Shown in pieces: positions 29,156 through 38,377 of a DNA stretch of 60,996 nt. The notes under the pieces are model-generated. The model was given only the letters and a program-made list of their open reading frames with translations, made no database searches and was not told where the DNA came from. How positions within the stretch are numbered: the stretch's first letter is position 1; each line of letters starts with the position of its first letter. The position numbers and the translations under genes were made by a program. The stretch comes from Rhodospirillales bacterium (GTDB lineage: Bacteria > Pseudomonadota > Alphaproteobacteria > Acetobacterales > Acetobacteraceae): contig JAFKLG010000078.1 in the NCBI GenBank assembly GCA_017304945.1, positions 1-60,996 on the forward strand, read 5' to 3'.

Positions 29156-30868
29156 TCAGGCGCCGGTCAGAATCGCGTCAGCCATCTTCTCGGCCGTCAT
29201 CAGCACCGGGAAGTTGGTGTTGGCACAGGGCACCACCGGGAAGATCGAGGCATCCACCACCCGCAGCCCCTCCACCCCGCGCACCCGCCCGGCGGGGTCG
29301 GTGACCGCCATGGGGTCGTCGTCCGCGCCCATCCGGCAGGTGCAGGAGGCATGCCACACCCCGACCGCCGCCTTGCGCACGAACGCCTCCAGCTTCTCGT
29401 CGTCGGTCAGCACGTCCTGCAGCGTGGTCCCCTCCATCACCAGCGTGCGGATCAGGTAGGACCGCAGCGCCTCCGGCCCATCCAGCAGCTTCGCCATCGC
29501 GTCGGTGAGCCACTTGTTCTTCTTGCTCACCAGCCCGACCTGCCGGACCTTGTCGCTGTAGCTCGCGGGGAACGGGTCGCTCGTGACCTCCTGCATGATC
29601 GGCGTGAGGTACATCGCGCCGAACCGCCGCACCCCGTCCATCATGCGCTCGAGGTCGCGCTGGTCGGACAGCAGGTTGAAGTCGACCTTCGGCTCCTCCC
29701 GCCAGTCGGGCGAGGTCAGCACCACCGACCCGGTCTCGGAGTAGGTCTTGTAGACGGTGACGATGAACGACCCGATCTGCTCGCCCACCGCGTGCCAGGA
29801 GCTCTTGTTGGTCACCACGGTGAACATGTCGCCGGCCGGGATGCCGGGCAGGTCCGAGGAGTAGCGCAGCGCCGTGTAGATGTGCCGCCGCGTGTAGTCG
29901 TGGATGATGCGCGCATGCGGCTTGAGGAACGCCGCAACGGCCACCGCGGGGTGGTCCTGCAGCCGCTGGCCGACGCCCGGCAGCGCCACGCGCACGTCGA
30001 TGCCCATGTCTCGCAAATGCCCGGCCGGCCCGATCCCCGCCCGCAGCAGATGCGCCGGAGAGTGGATGGCGCCGCAGGACAGGATCACCTCCCGCCCGCG
30101 GAACTCCTGCATCTGCCCATTCACCAAGGCCTTCACGCCGACGCAGCGATGCCCCTCGAACAGCAGCTCCGCGACCTGCGTGCCGGTGGAGATCGTCAGG
30201 TTCGGCCGCAGTCGCGTGCCGGGGTCGAGATAGCCGATCGCCGCCGAGACCCGCCGCTCATACGCGTTGGAGATGGTGATCGGGAAATACCCGTCCTCCC
30301 ATTCCGCGTTCTGGTCCTGGATGAACTTCCAGCCCGCCGCCTCGAAGGCGCGGCCGACCGCCTTGGCGTGTTCGGGCCACAGGTCCGGGAAGATGCGGCG
30401 CACCGGGATGCGCCCGTCGCGCCCGTGCCACGGACCGTCGAAGTCCATGTCGCGCTCTACCTTCTTGAAGTAGGGCAGCACCGCGTCCCAGTTCCACCCG
30501 GTCGCGCCACGCGCCGCCCATTCGTCGTAGTCGCTCGGTGCGCCGCGATTGGCGAGCTGCCCGTTGATCGACGATCCGCCGCCCAGGACGCGCGCCTGCT
30601 CGTAGGTGCGGCGCGGCGGCGGGGGCGCGCCGGGGTCGTTGTGCGGGATCACCTCCGTGGTGACCTTGAGCTGGTTCCACGTGTAGGCCGGGTTCAGGTA
30701 CGCCGTGCCGGGATAGGAATCCAGGATCGCCGCCGGCACCTTCCCGTGCGGCGTGTCCTGCCCGGCCTCCAGCAGCAGCACCTGGTTGCCGCTATGCGCG
30801 GACAGCCGGTTCGCGAGGACGGATCCCGCGGACCCGCCCCCGGCGATGACATAGTCGTAGGTCGTCAT
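29156..30868 (-). CDS. GMC-family FAD oxidoreductase (choline/alcohol dehydrogenase-like)
   Basis: A 570-residue flavoprotein. The N-terminal YVIAGGGSAGSVLANRLS binds the FAD ADP moiety; ARVLGGGSSINGQLANRG is GMC signature 1 and ILSCGAIHSPAHLLRAGIG signature 2. The C-terminal catalytic region has VWHASCTCRMG (active-site His area) and PCANTNFPVLMTAEKMAD. These enzymes oxidise alcohols to aldehydes; the substrate is open. No signal peptide. It lies downstream of the NTF2-like and haloacid dehalogenase genes on one strand with gaps near 100 bases, so they may share a transcript. Confidence 0.92.
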   Translation of the reverse strand: MTTYDYVIAGGGSAGSVLANRLSAHSGNQVLLLEAGQDTPHGKVPAAILDSYPGTAYLNPAYTWNQLKVTTEVIPHNDPGAPPPPRRTYEQARVLGGGSSINGQLANRGAPSDYDEWAARGATGWNWDAVLPYFKKVERDMDFDGPWHGRDGRIPVRRIFPDLWPEHAKAVGRAFEAAGWKFIQDQNAEWEDGYFPITISNAYERRVSAAIGYLDPGTRLRPNLTISTGTQVAELLFEGHRCVGVKALVNGQMQEFRGREVILSCGAIHSPAHLLRAGIGPAGHLRDMGIDVRVALPGVGQRLQDHPAVAVAAFLKPHARIIHDYTRRHIYTALRYSSDLPGIPAGDMFTVVTNKSSWHAVGEQIGSFIVTVYKTYSETGSVVLTSPDWREEPKVDFNLLSDQRDLERMMDGVRRFGAMYLTPIMQEVTSDPFPASYSDKVRQVGLVSKKNKWLTDAMAKLLDGPEALRSYLIRTLVMEGTTLQDVLTDDEKLEAFVRKAAVGVWHASCTCRMGADDDPMAVTDPAGRVRGVEGLRVVDASIFPVVPCANTNFPVLMTAEKMADAILTGA

Positions 30869-30968
30869 GTCTCGTCGTTCCCCCCCGCTCTTCTCGGCCC
30901 GACCGTGTTCGGTTCGGTGCCCCAGGCGCCGGTCTGCGTGACCGGGTCGTCGTGACCCCGCGGAGAGG

Positions 30969-31340
30969 TCAGTGCGTGTCGGTGTGGAAGGTCTTGGAGA
31001 CGATCTTCCAACCCTCGGCCAGCTTCACGAAGGTCAGGTAGTCGGTGAAGTACCGGGGCGGGATCTGGCACTGCACCTTGGCGATCGCCGTTGTCGGGCC
31101 GGACTGGTCGATCGAGACGATCCAGTCGCGGCGCGGCAGATCCTGCGACTGTGCGGATTTGCGATTGCGGACCGCGTCGAACCAGGCCGCGCGCGGCAGG
31201 TCGTTGAGCTTGCCGTCGGTGATCGAGAACAGGTGCGCGACCTCGTGGAAGACGGCACCGAGCTTGCCGGTGTCGCCTTCATAGAGACCGTCGAAATACG
31301 TCTGCAGGGCGGCTTCGATCTGCTGCAGGTCGGATGGCAT
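30969..31340 (-). CDS. NTF2-like (putative lumazine-binding/SnoaL-type) small protein
   Basis: A 123-residue protein with the cone-shaped NTF2-like pattern: the N-terminal helix MPSDLQQIEAALQTYFDGLYEGD, then AVFHEVAHLFSITDGKL and the C-terminal strands DYLTFVKLAEGWKIVSKTFH. Such proteins bind or turn over small molecules, or do nothing catalytic. I start at MPSDL because the 19 codons upstream do not look coding. It lies between the dehalogenase and the GMC gene, about 100 bases from each. The function is unknown. Confidence 0.75.
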   Translation of the reverse strand: MPSDLQQIEAALQTYFDGLYEGDTGKLGAVFHEVAHLFSITDGKLNDLPRAAWFDAVRNRKSAQSQDLPRRDWIVSIDQSGPTTAIAKVQCQIPPRYFTDYLTFVKLAEGWKIVSKTFHTDTH

Positions 31341-31439
31341 CGGTGTTCCCCCAAATCGAATCAAGGGAAGCATCGCGTTGCTGCCGGCCGCCGGCAAGTC
31401 CGCCGCGCCGTCCTGGCAATCCGGCGCGGCCGGCCGCGG

Positions 31440-32150
31440 TCAGACGCCGAGCTGTGTCGCCAGGTCCTCGATGTCCTTGGCCACGATGTCGAAGTCGTGC
31501 TCCGCGGCGTAGTCGCGCACCTGGTGCGGCCCGTATTCGGTAGGGCGCGGCCAGAACGCCGTCATCAGCCCGCATTTGCGCGCGGCCACCAGGTCGTTGT
31601 TGTGCGCGGCGGCCATCATCACCTGGCCAGGCTCCAGGCCCAGCAGCTTGGCCACGCCCAGATAGGTTTCCGGGTCAGGCTTGAAGTGTCCGAACAGGTC
31701 GGACCCGAAGATCATGTCCCACGGAATGCCCGCGTGCTTCGCCATGTTCAACAGCAGCGAGACGTTGCCGTTCGACAGCGGCCCGATGATGAAGCGGCGC
31801 TTCAGGCGGGTCAGGCCGGCGACCGAATCCGGCCACGGGGTCAGCCGGTGCCAGCCGCGGTTGATGTGCGCACGATCGGCCTCGGTCAGGCCCTCGATAC
31901 CGAACTCCGCCACCAGCCGATCGAGCGAGGTGCGGTGCAGTTGGTCCAGGGTCTGCCATGGCACCTCTCCCACCCGCACCCGCTGCATGGAGGGCTGGTA
32001 GGCCCCGCGCCACGCATCGACCAGGGCGGCCCAGTCGGCGCGGATGCCGCGCTTGGCGCCGAATTCGGTGAGTTCGGTGATCAGGCTGCTGCGCCAGTCG
32101 ACGACGCTGCCGAACGTGTCGAAGACGATGGCGACGGGGGGCTGCTGCAT
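31440..32150 (-). CDS. Haloacid dehalogenase, type II ((S)-2-haloacid dehalogenase family)
   Basis: A 236-residue HAD-superfamily hydrolase. The nucleophile is Asp11 in VFDTFGSVVDWR, the type II form lacking the second Asp of phosphatases. Further landmarks are PLSNGN (motif II), FGHFKPDPETY (motif III Lys) and AAHNNDLVAARKCG (motif IV region). Members hydrolyse (S)-2-haloalkanoates to (R)-2-hydroxy acids, with no metal. The match is to the family; dehalogenation of the true substrate is inferred. It is the first gene of the possible dehalogenase-NTF2-GMC unit. Confidence 0.88.
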   Translation of the reverse strand: MQQPPVAIVFDTFGSVVDWRSSLITELTEFGAKRGIRADWAALVDAWRGAYQPSMQRVRVGEVPWQTLDQLHRTSLDRLVAEFGIEGLTEADRAHINRGWHRLTPWPDSVAGLTRLKRRFIIGPLSNGNVSLLLNMAKHAGIPWDMIFGSDLFGHFKPDPETYLGVAKLLGLEPGQVMMAAAHNNDLVAARKCGLMTAFWPRPTEYGPHQVRDYAAEHDFDIVAKDIEDLATQLGV

Positions 32151-32219
32151 CGCACGCTTCCAATGGTCACGGCGGCAGCCAAGCCGGATTCCGGCCGTCC
32201 GGCAAGTCCGCCCGACCGA

Positions 32220-33425
32220 TCAGCGCGCGCGCCCGAACAAGCGGCCGCGCGGGCCGGGTTCGGCCGCCTTGCGCGCGCGTTCCGCCTCCGCCTCGGTCAG
32301 CGCGGCCGACAGCCGCTCGATCTTCGGATCCGCCACTTCCAGGTAGGAGTGGACCTTGTGCATGTAGGCCCGCACCTCGTCGAGCGCCTGCCGGATCGGA
32401 ACGAGCTCCTCGGCCACCACCGACCGCACCAGCGGCGCAAGCGGGCGGGCCGGCGCGGCGACGCGCCCAGGGGGCGGGACACTCGGCTCGCCATTCGGTC
32501 CCTTCGGCGGGCGGCCGCCTTCCGCCAGGTAGGCGTAGGCCGGCCGCTCGAGCAAGGCCGTGCGGAGGTCGCGCGGGGAATGCACCATCAGGGTGGCGGG
32601 ATCGGCCTCGGCATAGGCCCCGTAGAACGCGGCGACGCGTTCCTCCAGATCGAGGAAGCGGCGGCCCAGCGCGTTGATCGTCCAGACCTGGGCGGTGCGG
32701 TAGGGGAGGTCGAAATAGACGGCCACCACGTCCTGCACCGGCCAGCGGTCATGCATGGCGAGCGGATCCGCCAGGAAGGCCGGATTCACCGCCTTGTAGG
32801 GGATCTCCGCCGCCTCGAGCACCTGCTCGAGATAGGCCGCCAGCAGCGCGATGCTGGGGTGGTTCATGGTCAGGAAGGCGGGCGCCTGCCGGCAGGCGTC
32901 CCGCATCAGCGCCAGGCATGGCACGTCCACCGCGCCATCGGCTTCCCGCGCCGCCATCTCGTCCAGGCTGGATTGCCACGCGTCGAACAGCCCCATCTCC
33001 GCGAAGGTTTCCTGCGTGAAGCGCGCCATCGCCTGCTGGATGTCGAAGCCGCGATGGAACGCGTCCAGGATCACCACGCTGTGCACCGAGGACGGCCGGT
33101 CGAACCGGTGCTCGAAGTCACCCACGTAGCAACTGTCGGGCTGCAGGCCGCGGAAGTAGAAATTGCCGATCGTCAGCAGGCGTCCCGGCAGGGTCGCGCG
33201 CAACTGCTCATCGTTGATCAGGTCGAAATTGGTCCGCTGCGCCACGATGATGTCGCAGGTGGCCGCATCCGCCAGGAAGGCGCGCTGCACCGTGGGATCG
33301 CGGCTGGCGGCTTCCGAGACGTCGAGCACCACCAAGTCGAGCGGCGCGTCCACCATGGCCGGCAGCAGGGCCCGATAGGTCTGAACCTGGCAGTTGCCCA
33401 GCAGGGCCATCTTGATACGCGGCAC
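32220..33425 (-). CDS. WcbI-like polysaccharide biosynthesis protein
   Basis: A 401-residue protein. The N-terminus MALLGNCQVQTYRALL followed by DIIVAQR and LLTIGNFYFRGLQPDSCYVG fits the WcbI domain, known from capsule gene clusters and thought to be an acetyltransferase/esterase-like enzyme. The last ~110 residues, after a proline-rich linker (around 300-320), form a charged helical tail that is probably coiled coil. I prefer the GTG at 33425, which sits 6-7 bases after AAGGAG; an ATG at 33482 is possible. It stands alone; no capsule locus is nearby. The 211 bases upstream before thrC show nothing clear. Confidence 0.65.
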   Translation of the reverse strand: MPRIKMALLGNCQVQTYRALLPAMVDAPLDLVVLDVSEAASRDPTVQRAFLADAATCDIIVAQRTNFDLINDEQLRATLPGRLLTIGNFYFRGLQPDSCYVGDFEHRFDRPSSVHSVVILDAFHRGFDIQQAMARFTQETFAEMGLFDAWQSSLDEMAAREADGAVDVPCLALMRDACRQAPAFLTMNHPSIALLAAYLEQVLEAAEIPYKAVNPAFLADPLAMHDRWPVQDVVAVYFDLPYRTAQVWTINALGRRFLDLEERVAAFYGAYAEADPATLMVHSPRDLRTALLERPAYAYLAEGGRPPKGPNGEPSVPPPGRVAAPARPLAPLVRSVVAEELVPIRQALDEVRAYMHKVHSYLEVADPKIERLSAALTEAEAERARKAAEPGPRGRLFGRAR

Positions 33426-33636
33426 CCGATGCTCCTTCCTCGCGACGTCGGCGGGCCAGAGCGCGGCCCGGTTTGCCTCCACTCATCGGCACGCTTCCGC
33501 GGCCGGCAACGCGTCATTCGGATGTCTGATAGCGTGAGTGACGGCACCGCCGGAAACGCGGCGCCGGTCGCGCCCTGGCGCATGAGCGCCGGGGCGTGTT
33601 CGCGCGATCAAACAAGCTGTTGAGCCGGCCAGGCGT

Positions 33637-35040
33637 CTAATGCCAGTTGCGCGCCGCCAGTGCGCGGACGGCACCCTGCACCGCGGTCAGGTCGTTCGGC
33701 AGGACGGTGAACCGCTCCTCGCGCGTGAACAGGTCGGCGAGCCGCGGCGGCAAGGCCGGATGCAGGCCGGTCGCTCGCTCCATCGCCTCGGGGAACTTCG
33801 CCGGATGCGCCGTGCCCATCGCCACCGTGGTCACCGCCTGCTGCGGGGCGCGGGCCCGAGCGGCCGCGATGCCTACTGCGGTATGCGGATCGGCCAGGTA
33901 GCCGGTGGCGGCGTGCACCCGGCGGATCTCCGCCTCGATGCCCTCGTCGTCCAGCCGGAACCCATGGAACACCGTCCGCGCCCGCCGCCACACCGCATCC
34001 GGGACGCTCATGCGGCCGGTCTCCCGGAAGCCCCGCATGCTCGCCGAGGTGGCGACCGGATCGCGATCCAGCAGTTCGAACAGCGCCCGCTCGAAATTCG
34101 AGCTCACCTGGATGTCCATGCTCGGCGCCAGGCTGGGCAGCACCGTCGAGACCGACATGTCGTTCGAGTCGAGGAAGCGGGTCAGGATGTCGTTGCGGTT
34201 GGAGCCGACGATCAGCCGCGCGATCGGCAACCCCATGCGCCGCGCCGCCCACGCGGCCAGGACGTTGCCGAAATTCCCGGTGGGGACGGCGAACGCCGTC
34301 TCCCGGTCTGGCGCACCCAGCGCGAGCGCCGCGGCGACGTAGTACGGGATCTGGGCCGCGATGCGCGCCCAGTTGATCGAGTTCACCGCAGACAGCCGCA
34401 TTTCCTGCCGGAACGGCGCATCGGCGAACATCGCCTTCACCAGATCCTGGCAATCGTCGAACGTGCCCTGGATCGCAATGTTGGCGACGTTCGGAGCGTT
34501 GACCGTGGTCATCTGCCGCCGCTGCACCAGGCTGGTGCGCTCATGCGGATGCAGGATCACGATGTCGATGCGGTCGCGGCCGGCACAGGCCTCCAGGGCC
34601 GCGGAGCCGGTATCGCCCGAGGTCGCGCCCACGATCGTGACCCGCTTGTCCTCGGCCTGCAGGACGTGGGCGAACAGGCGCCCCAGCACCTGCATCGCCA
34701 TGTCCTTGAAGGCGAGGGTCGGGCCGTGGAACAGCTCCTGCACGAACAGCCCGGTGTCGAGCTGCACCAGCGGCACGACCGCCGGATGCCCGAAATCGCG
34801 ATAGGCATCGGTGCAGATCCCGGTCAGCACGTCGAACGGGATCGAGTCGCTGACGAAGCGCTGCAGGATGCGTGCGGCCAGCCGGGGATACGGCAGCCCA
34901 CGCAGCGCGCGCCAGTCGGCGGGCGACAGCACCGGCCAGGACTCCGGCACATACAGCCCGCCATCCTCGGCGAGCCCGGCGAGCAGGACCCCGGCAAAGT
35001 CGCGCGCGGGTGCCTGCCCGCGAGTGGAGATGTAGCGCAT
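33637..35040 (-). CDS. thrC: Threonine synthase
   Basis: The last step of threonine synthesis: O-phosphohomoserine to threonine, PLP-dependent. It has 467 residues, the long proteobacterial type. The start MRYISTRGQAPARDFAGVLLAGLAEDGGLY is characteristic; the PLP lysine is Lys112 in FHGPTLAFKDMAMQ, and GATSGDTGSAALEAC is the phosphate-binding loop region. I take MRYISTRG as the start; 4 extra codons are open upstream. A strong palindrome lies 48 bases upstream, ahead of the small glycine-zipper gene. Confidence 0.97.
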   Translation of the reverse strand: MRYISTRGQAPARDFAGVLLAGLAEDGGLYVPESWPVLSPADWRALRGLPYPRLAARILQRFVSDSIPFDVLTGICTDAYRDFGHPAVVPLVQLDTGLFVQELFHGPTLAFKDMAMQVLGRLFAHVLQAEDKRVTIVGATSGDTGSAALEACAGRDRIDIVILHPHERTSLVQRRQMTTVNAPNVANIAIQGTFDDCQDLVKAMFADAPFRQEMRLSAVNSINWARIAAQIPYYVAAALALGAPDRETAFAVPTGNFGNVLAAWAARRMGLPIARLIVGSNRNDILTRFLDSNDMSVSTVLPSLAPSMDIQVSSNFERALFELLDRDPVATSASMRGFRETGRMSVPDAVWRRARTVFHGFRLDDEGIEAEIRRVHAATGYLADPHTAVGIAAARARAPQQAVTTVAMGTAHPAKFPEAMERATGLHPALPPRLADLFTREERFTVLPNDLTAVQGAVRALAARNWH

Positions 35041-35087
35041 GGCGGCGCACACTAGGGCCGCCGGCCCCGCTCGCCCAGCGCGTTGAT

Positions 35088-35120
35088 GAAGGTCAGCCCC
35101 GCGTCGCGGGGCTGACCTTC
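35088..35120 (-). terminator. Perfect 33-base palindrome, probable terminator of the glycine-zipper gene
   Basis: GAAGGTCAGCCCCGCG and its exact complement flank a single T: a 16-bp perfect dyad, probably a 14-bp stem with loop CGTCG. It lies 9 bases past the stop of the gene ending at 35130 and 48 bases before thrC. No U-tract follows in either direction, but the stem is very stable. Confidence 0.6.
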
Positions 35121-35129
35121 ACGCTCGGA

Positions 35130-35369
35130 TCAGTGGGTCGTGGTCGATGACGGGTTGCCCTGGGTCTGCGCCTGCTGCCGATCGTGCTTCGCCGCCTCAT
35201 GGTGGCCGACCGCGCAACCGGCCGCGGCACCCAGCACCCCATGCCCGGCCATGTGGCCGGCGACCCCGCCGACCGCGGCGCCCTTCAGGCAACCCTTGGC
35301 CTCGGCGGCACCGGACAAGCCCGCCAGCAGGACGGCGACGGAAAACACGGGCAAGAGAATGCATCGCAT
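35130..35369 (-). CDS. Small exported glycine-zipper protein
   Basis: A 79-residue protein. Residues 1-24 are a Sec signal peptide (MRCILLPVFSVAVLLAGLSG, cleavage after AEA). The mature part begins KGCLKGAAVGGVAGHMAG and alternates Gly, Ala and His in a glycine-zipper pattern (GxxxGxxxG), ending with a His/Gln/Thr-rich hydrophilic tail. Two Cys may form a disulfide. GGAGG lies 4-5 bases before the ATG. Such proteins associate with membranes or the outer envelope; the function is unknown. Confidence 0.75.
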   Translation of the reverse strand: MRCILLPVFSVAVLLAGLSGAAEAKGCLKGAAVGGVAGHMAGHGVLGAAAGCAVGHHEAAKHDRQQAQTQGNPSSTTTH

Positions 35370-35490
35370 GCGACCTCCAAGGGTGAGGCGCCCAGGCGCG
35401 CCGTCCCTGGAAACGTCTTCTTACCGTCGCGGTTGCGCGAGCGCGGCCGGCCGAGCGGCCACGGTCCGAGTCGTCACGCGATGTGGCTGA

Positions 35491-35886
35491 TCAGGAGCCG
35501 CGCTTGGTCACCGTGAAGTGGAAGCCGCAGGTTCCGTCCGTGACGTCGCCCTCGATGCGATTGCCGGTGCGGCGCCCCTGCATCGAGATGCCCGGTCCCT
35601 GGCCGGTGACCAGGTCGTCCGGTCCCACCACGGCATCCAGCCAGATCTCGCGATTCCAGTGGTACTGGAACTTGTTGTCCCAGATGATCAGCGTGACCAG
35701 GCCGGGTCGCGGGCAGCTTCGGCTGTCCGCCTGGAAGCGGGTGGAGGTGCCGCGATACTCCCCGTCCACCAGGTCGGCCGGAGCGGCCGGTTTCGGGGCA
35801 GGCGCCGGTGGCGGGGGCGCGGCACAGGCGGCGAGGCACACGGGCGCGGCCAGCATCGCCGCGCGGAGCAGGTTCGTCGGGCGCAA
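35491..35886 (-). CDS. Putative lipoprotein linked to the upstream hybrid kinase
   Basis: A 131-residue protein with a lipobox (PVCLAAC, Cys at residue 21) after a short hydrophobic leader, then a proline-rich linker and a small domain with SCPRPG, WDNKFQYHW and CGFHFTV. The two remaining Cys may pair. The start is TTG at 35886, preceded by GAAGG; the next ATG would leave too short a leader. The gene begins 10 bases after the hybrid kinase stop, so the two are surely co-transcribed. I do not recognise the domain. Confidence 0.7.
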   Translation of the reverse strand: MRPTNLLRAAMLAAPVCLAACAAPPPPAPAPKPAAPADLVDGEYRGTSTRFQADSRSCPRPGLVTLIIWDNKFQYHWNREIWLDAVVGPDDLVTGQGPGISMQGRRTGNRIEGDVTDGTCGFHFTVTKRGS

Positions 35887-35896
35887 GGCAGGACCT

Positions 35897-38242
35897 TCAC
35901 AAGGCAGACGTCATCGCGGCCTCCTCATGCGGCGGCGCATCGGATTTGGCAACCGCCGGGGGGAACAGCGCGTCCGTCAGCGCATCGAGCAGGCGGTGAC
36001 GGCCGACCGGCTTGGCGATGAAGCCGGTCATGCCCGCCTGCAGGCAGGCGTCCACATCCTCGGGGAACGCGTTGGCGGTCATCGCCAGGATCGGCGCGTC
36101 CCGCGACGGCCCGGCTTCGCCGCGGATTCGCCGCGTCGCCTCCAGCCCGTCCATCTCCGGCATCCGCATGTCCATGCAGATCAGGTCGAACGTTTCCTGA
36201 TTGGCCAGGTCCAAGGCCTGGCGGCCGTTCTCGGTGATCGTCAGGGCGATCGGGAGGCCCTTGAGCATGCGCGCGAAGACGAACCGGTTGGTGGCGTCGT
36301 CCTCCGCCAGCAGCACGCGGACCGGACGCCCCAGCGGTGCAACGAGGGCCGCGAGACGTTCTGCGGCATGCACATGCGGCAGGATCGGCGAGGATGCGAC
36401 CGCCGGTTCGGCGATCGGCAGCCGCAGCCAGAAGTTGAAACTGGCGCCATGGCCGGACCGGGACTCGGCGGTGATCCGTCCGTCCATCCGTTCCACCAAC
36501 TGCCGGCTGATCGCGAGCCCGAGGCCGGAGCCGCCAAATCGCCGGGTGATCGAATTGTCGGCCTGCACGAACGGATCGAACAGGCAGCACATCTGGTCGG
36601 GCGCGATGCCGATCCCGGTGTCGGACACGGTCCAGCGCACCACCGCCTCCCCGGCGCCGATCGCCTGGCACTCGGCGCTGACCGTGACGAACCCCGCCTC
36701 GGTGAACTTCACCGCGTTGGAGACGAGGTTGTGCAGCACCTGGCGTATCCGGCCGGCATCGCCGGCGAGCCAGGGCGGGATCGCGGGATCTACGGTGGCC
36801 GTCATCGTCACGCCCTTCTCCGCCGCCCGTGGCGCAAAGACGCTCAACGCCCCCTGTGTCAGCGTCGCCGGAGAGAACGGCGCCGATTCCAGCGTCATCC
36901 GGCCGGCGTCCAGCTTGGAGAAATCCAGGATGTCGTTGAGCAGCCGCAGCAGCCCATCGCTCGATTCCCGGATCGCCCGCACCATCTCGCGCTGGTCGTC
37001 GTTCAGGTTCTCGTCGAGCAGGGTCGAGGCGAGGCCGATCACCGCGTTCATCGGCGTGCGGATCTCATGGCTCATCATGGCCAGGAACGCAGACTTGGCG
37101 CGGCTCGCCTGCTCGGCCGAGTCCCCCCGTGCCCGCGCCTGCTCAGCCTCGCGTTCGAGGTCCTGCACGCGCGCGCGGTCACGCACGGCCGCTTCCGCGG
37201 CCAGCCGCTCACGCATGTCGCGCACGGCCAGGACCTGCCTGCCCGACGCGCCATAGCCGATCGGTCGCGACAGGGTCTCCACGGGCACCGGCCCAGCCGC
37301 GGTCTGCAGCATGCAAGGCTGCGTGGACTCGCCATCGGCCGTGGGGCCGCCGGTCAGCATCCTGTCGAGCCGGCAGTTCAGCAGGGCCGAGAGCGGCCGG
37401 CCCATGAGGCCGCAGAACGCGGCGTTGGCATCCACCACGACGCCGCCGCAATGCACGACGAGGCCCTCGAACGTGCTCTCGCACAACTGGCGCAGCCGCT
37501 CGTTCTCACGCTGGGCGCGCGCGGCCGCCTGGCGGTCGACCACCAGGCCGAGGCCAGTGAGGGCGAGCACGACCAGCGCCTCCGACCCGAACACCACCGC
37601 GAGCGGCTGGCTGGCCAGCGTATCCGGCACCGGCGCGACCTCCCACTGCGCAAGCGGCAGGATCGAGGCCATCGAGACGATGTCGAGCACCGGCAAGGCG
37701 AGCCCTGCCAGGGCGAGCCAGGCGGCCCGCCGCCACCCCCGCCCGGCCGCGCCCCCGCGCAGGCCGAACCCGAACAGCGCCGCGGCCAGCACCATGGCGA
37801 CCAGCACGCCGCGCAGGTCGTAGGCCAGCCGCATCGGCGAGGTGAGATCGCTGATCGTCACGAACAGCGTGCAGGACCCGATTGCGGACAGCAGCGAGGC
37901 CGCCAGCACCTGGTTGCGGGTCGTGCGCTCGATCAGCGCGAGGATCGTCGCGACGCCGAGGCCGCCCGCGACCCCCAGGATCAGCGAGACCTCGGACTCC
38001 GCCGCTGGACCCGGATCGTTCAGGTCCGGGAAGAAGCCGGCCAGCGACAGCTCGAAGCAGCCCCAGTTCGCCAGGGCGAGCAGCCCGCCCGCGAGGCCGA
38101 TGCGGCCGGCGCGGTGCCAGCCACCCACGCGACCGTCCGCCGTCAGCACGCGCAGCGCTGCCGGGACCAGCACGAGGCCCAGCGCGACCGCGCCGATCAA
38201 CCAGGCGGCCTCGAGCGTGGCGAGGTGGTCCCACAGGCGCAT
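35897..38242 (-). CDS. Membrane-bound hybrid sensor histidine kinase/response regulator
   Basis: A 781-residue protein. The first ~215 residues hold about seven hydrophobic helices, resembling an MHYT-type sensor in topology but without the Met-His-Tyr-Thr motif. A PAS-like segment follows ([21 protein letters not shown]), then HisKA with His392 ([14 protein letters not shown]), HATPase (N-box [10 protein letters not shown]-boxes DTGIGIAP and [12 protein letters not shown]) and a C-terminal receiver with Asp691 ([14 protein letters not shown]). The signal is unknown. It shares a transcript with the lipoprotein just downstream. The start is ATG at 38242; a TTG 7 codons earlier is possible. Confidence 0.9.
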   Translation of the reverse strand: MRLWDHLATLEAAWLIGAVALGLVLVPAALRVLTADGRVGGWHRAGRIGLAGGLLALANWGCFELSLAGFFPDLNDPGPAAESEVSLILGVAGGLGVATILALIERTTRNQVLAASLLSAIGSCTLFVTISDLTSPMRLAYDLRGVLVAMVLAAALFGFGLRGGAAGRGWRRAAWLALAGLALPVLDIVSMASILPLAQWEVAPVPDTLASQPLAVVFGSEALVVLALTGLGLVVDRQAAARAQRENERLRQLCESTFEGLVVHCGGVVVDANAAFCGLMGRPLSALLNCRLDRMLTGGPTADGESTQPCMLQTAAGPVPVETLSRPIGYGASGRQVLAVRDMRERLAAEAAVRDRARVQDLEREAEQARARGDSAEQASRAKSAFLAMMSHEIRTPMNAVIGLASTLLDENLNDDQREMVRAIRESSDGLLRLLNDILDFSKLDAGRMTLESAPFSPATLTQGALSVFAPRAAEKGVTMTATVDPAIPPWLAGDAGRIRQVLHNLVSNAVKFTEAGFVTVSAECQAIGAGEAVVRWTVSDTGIGIAPDQMCCLFDPFVQADNSITRRFGGSGLGLAISRQLVERMDGRITAESRSGHGASFNFWLRLPIAEPAVASSPILPHVHAAERLAALVAPLGRPVRVLLAEDDATNRFVFARMLKGLPIALTITENGRQALDLANQETFDLICMDMRMPEMDGLEATRRIRGEAGPSRDAPILAMTANAFPEDVDACLQAGMTGFIAKPVGRHRLLDALTDALFPPAVAKSDAPPHEEAAMTSAL

Positions 38243-38377
38243 GGCCCGATCGGTACTCGGCAAGGATTAACCAAGTGCTACGCCGGTCGGCGGAGGGGCG
38301 ATGCGTCCGCCTCCCCGGTGCCGCGTCACGCCGCCGCGCTGGCGATGCGGCCGTGCGCATGCGACCCCGCGCGGGGA

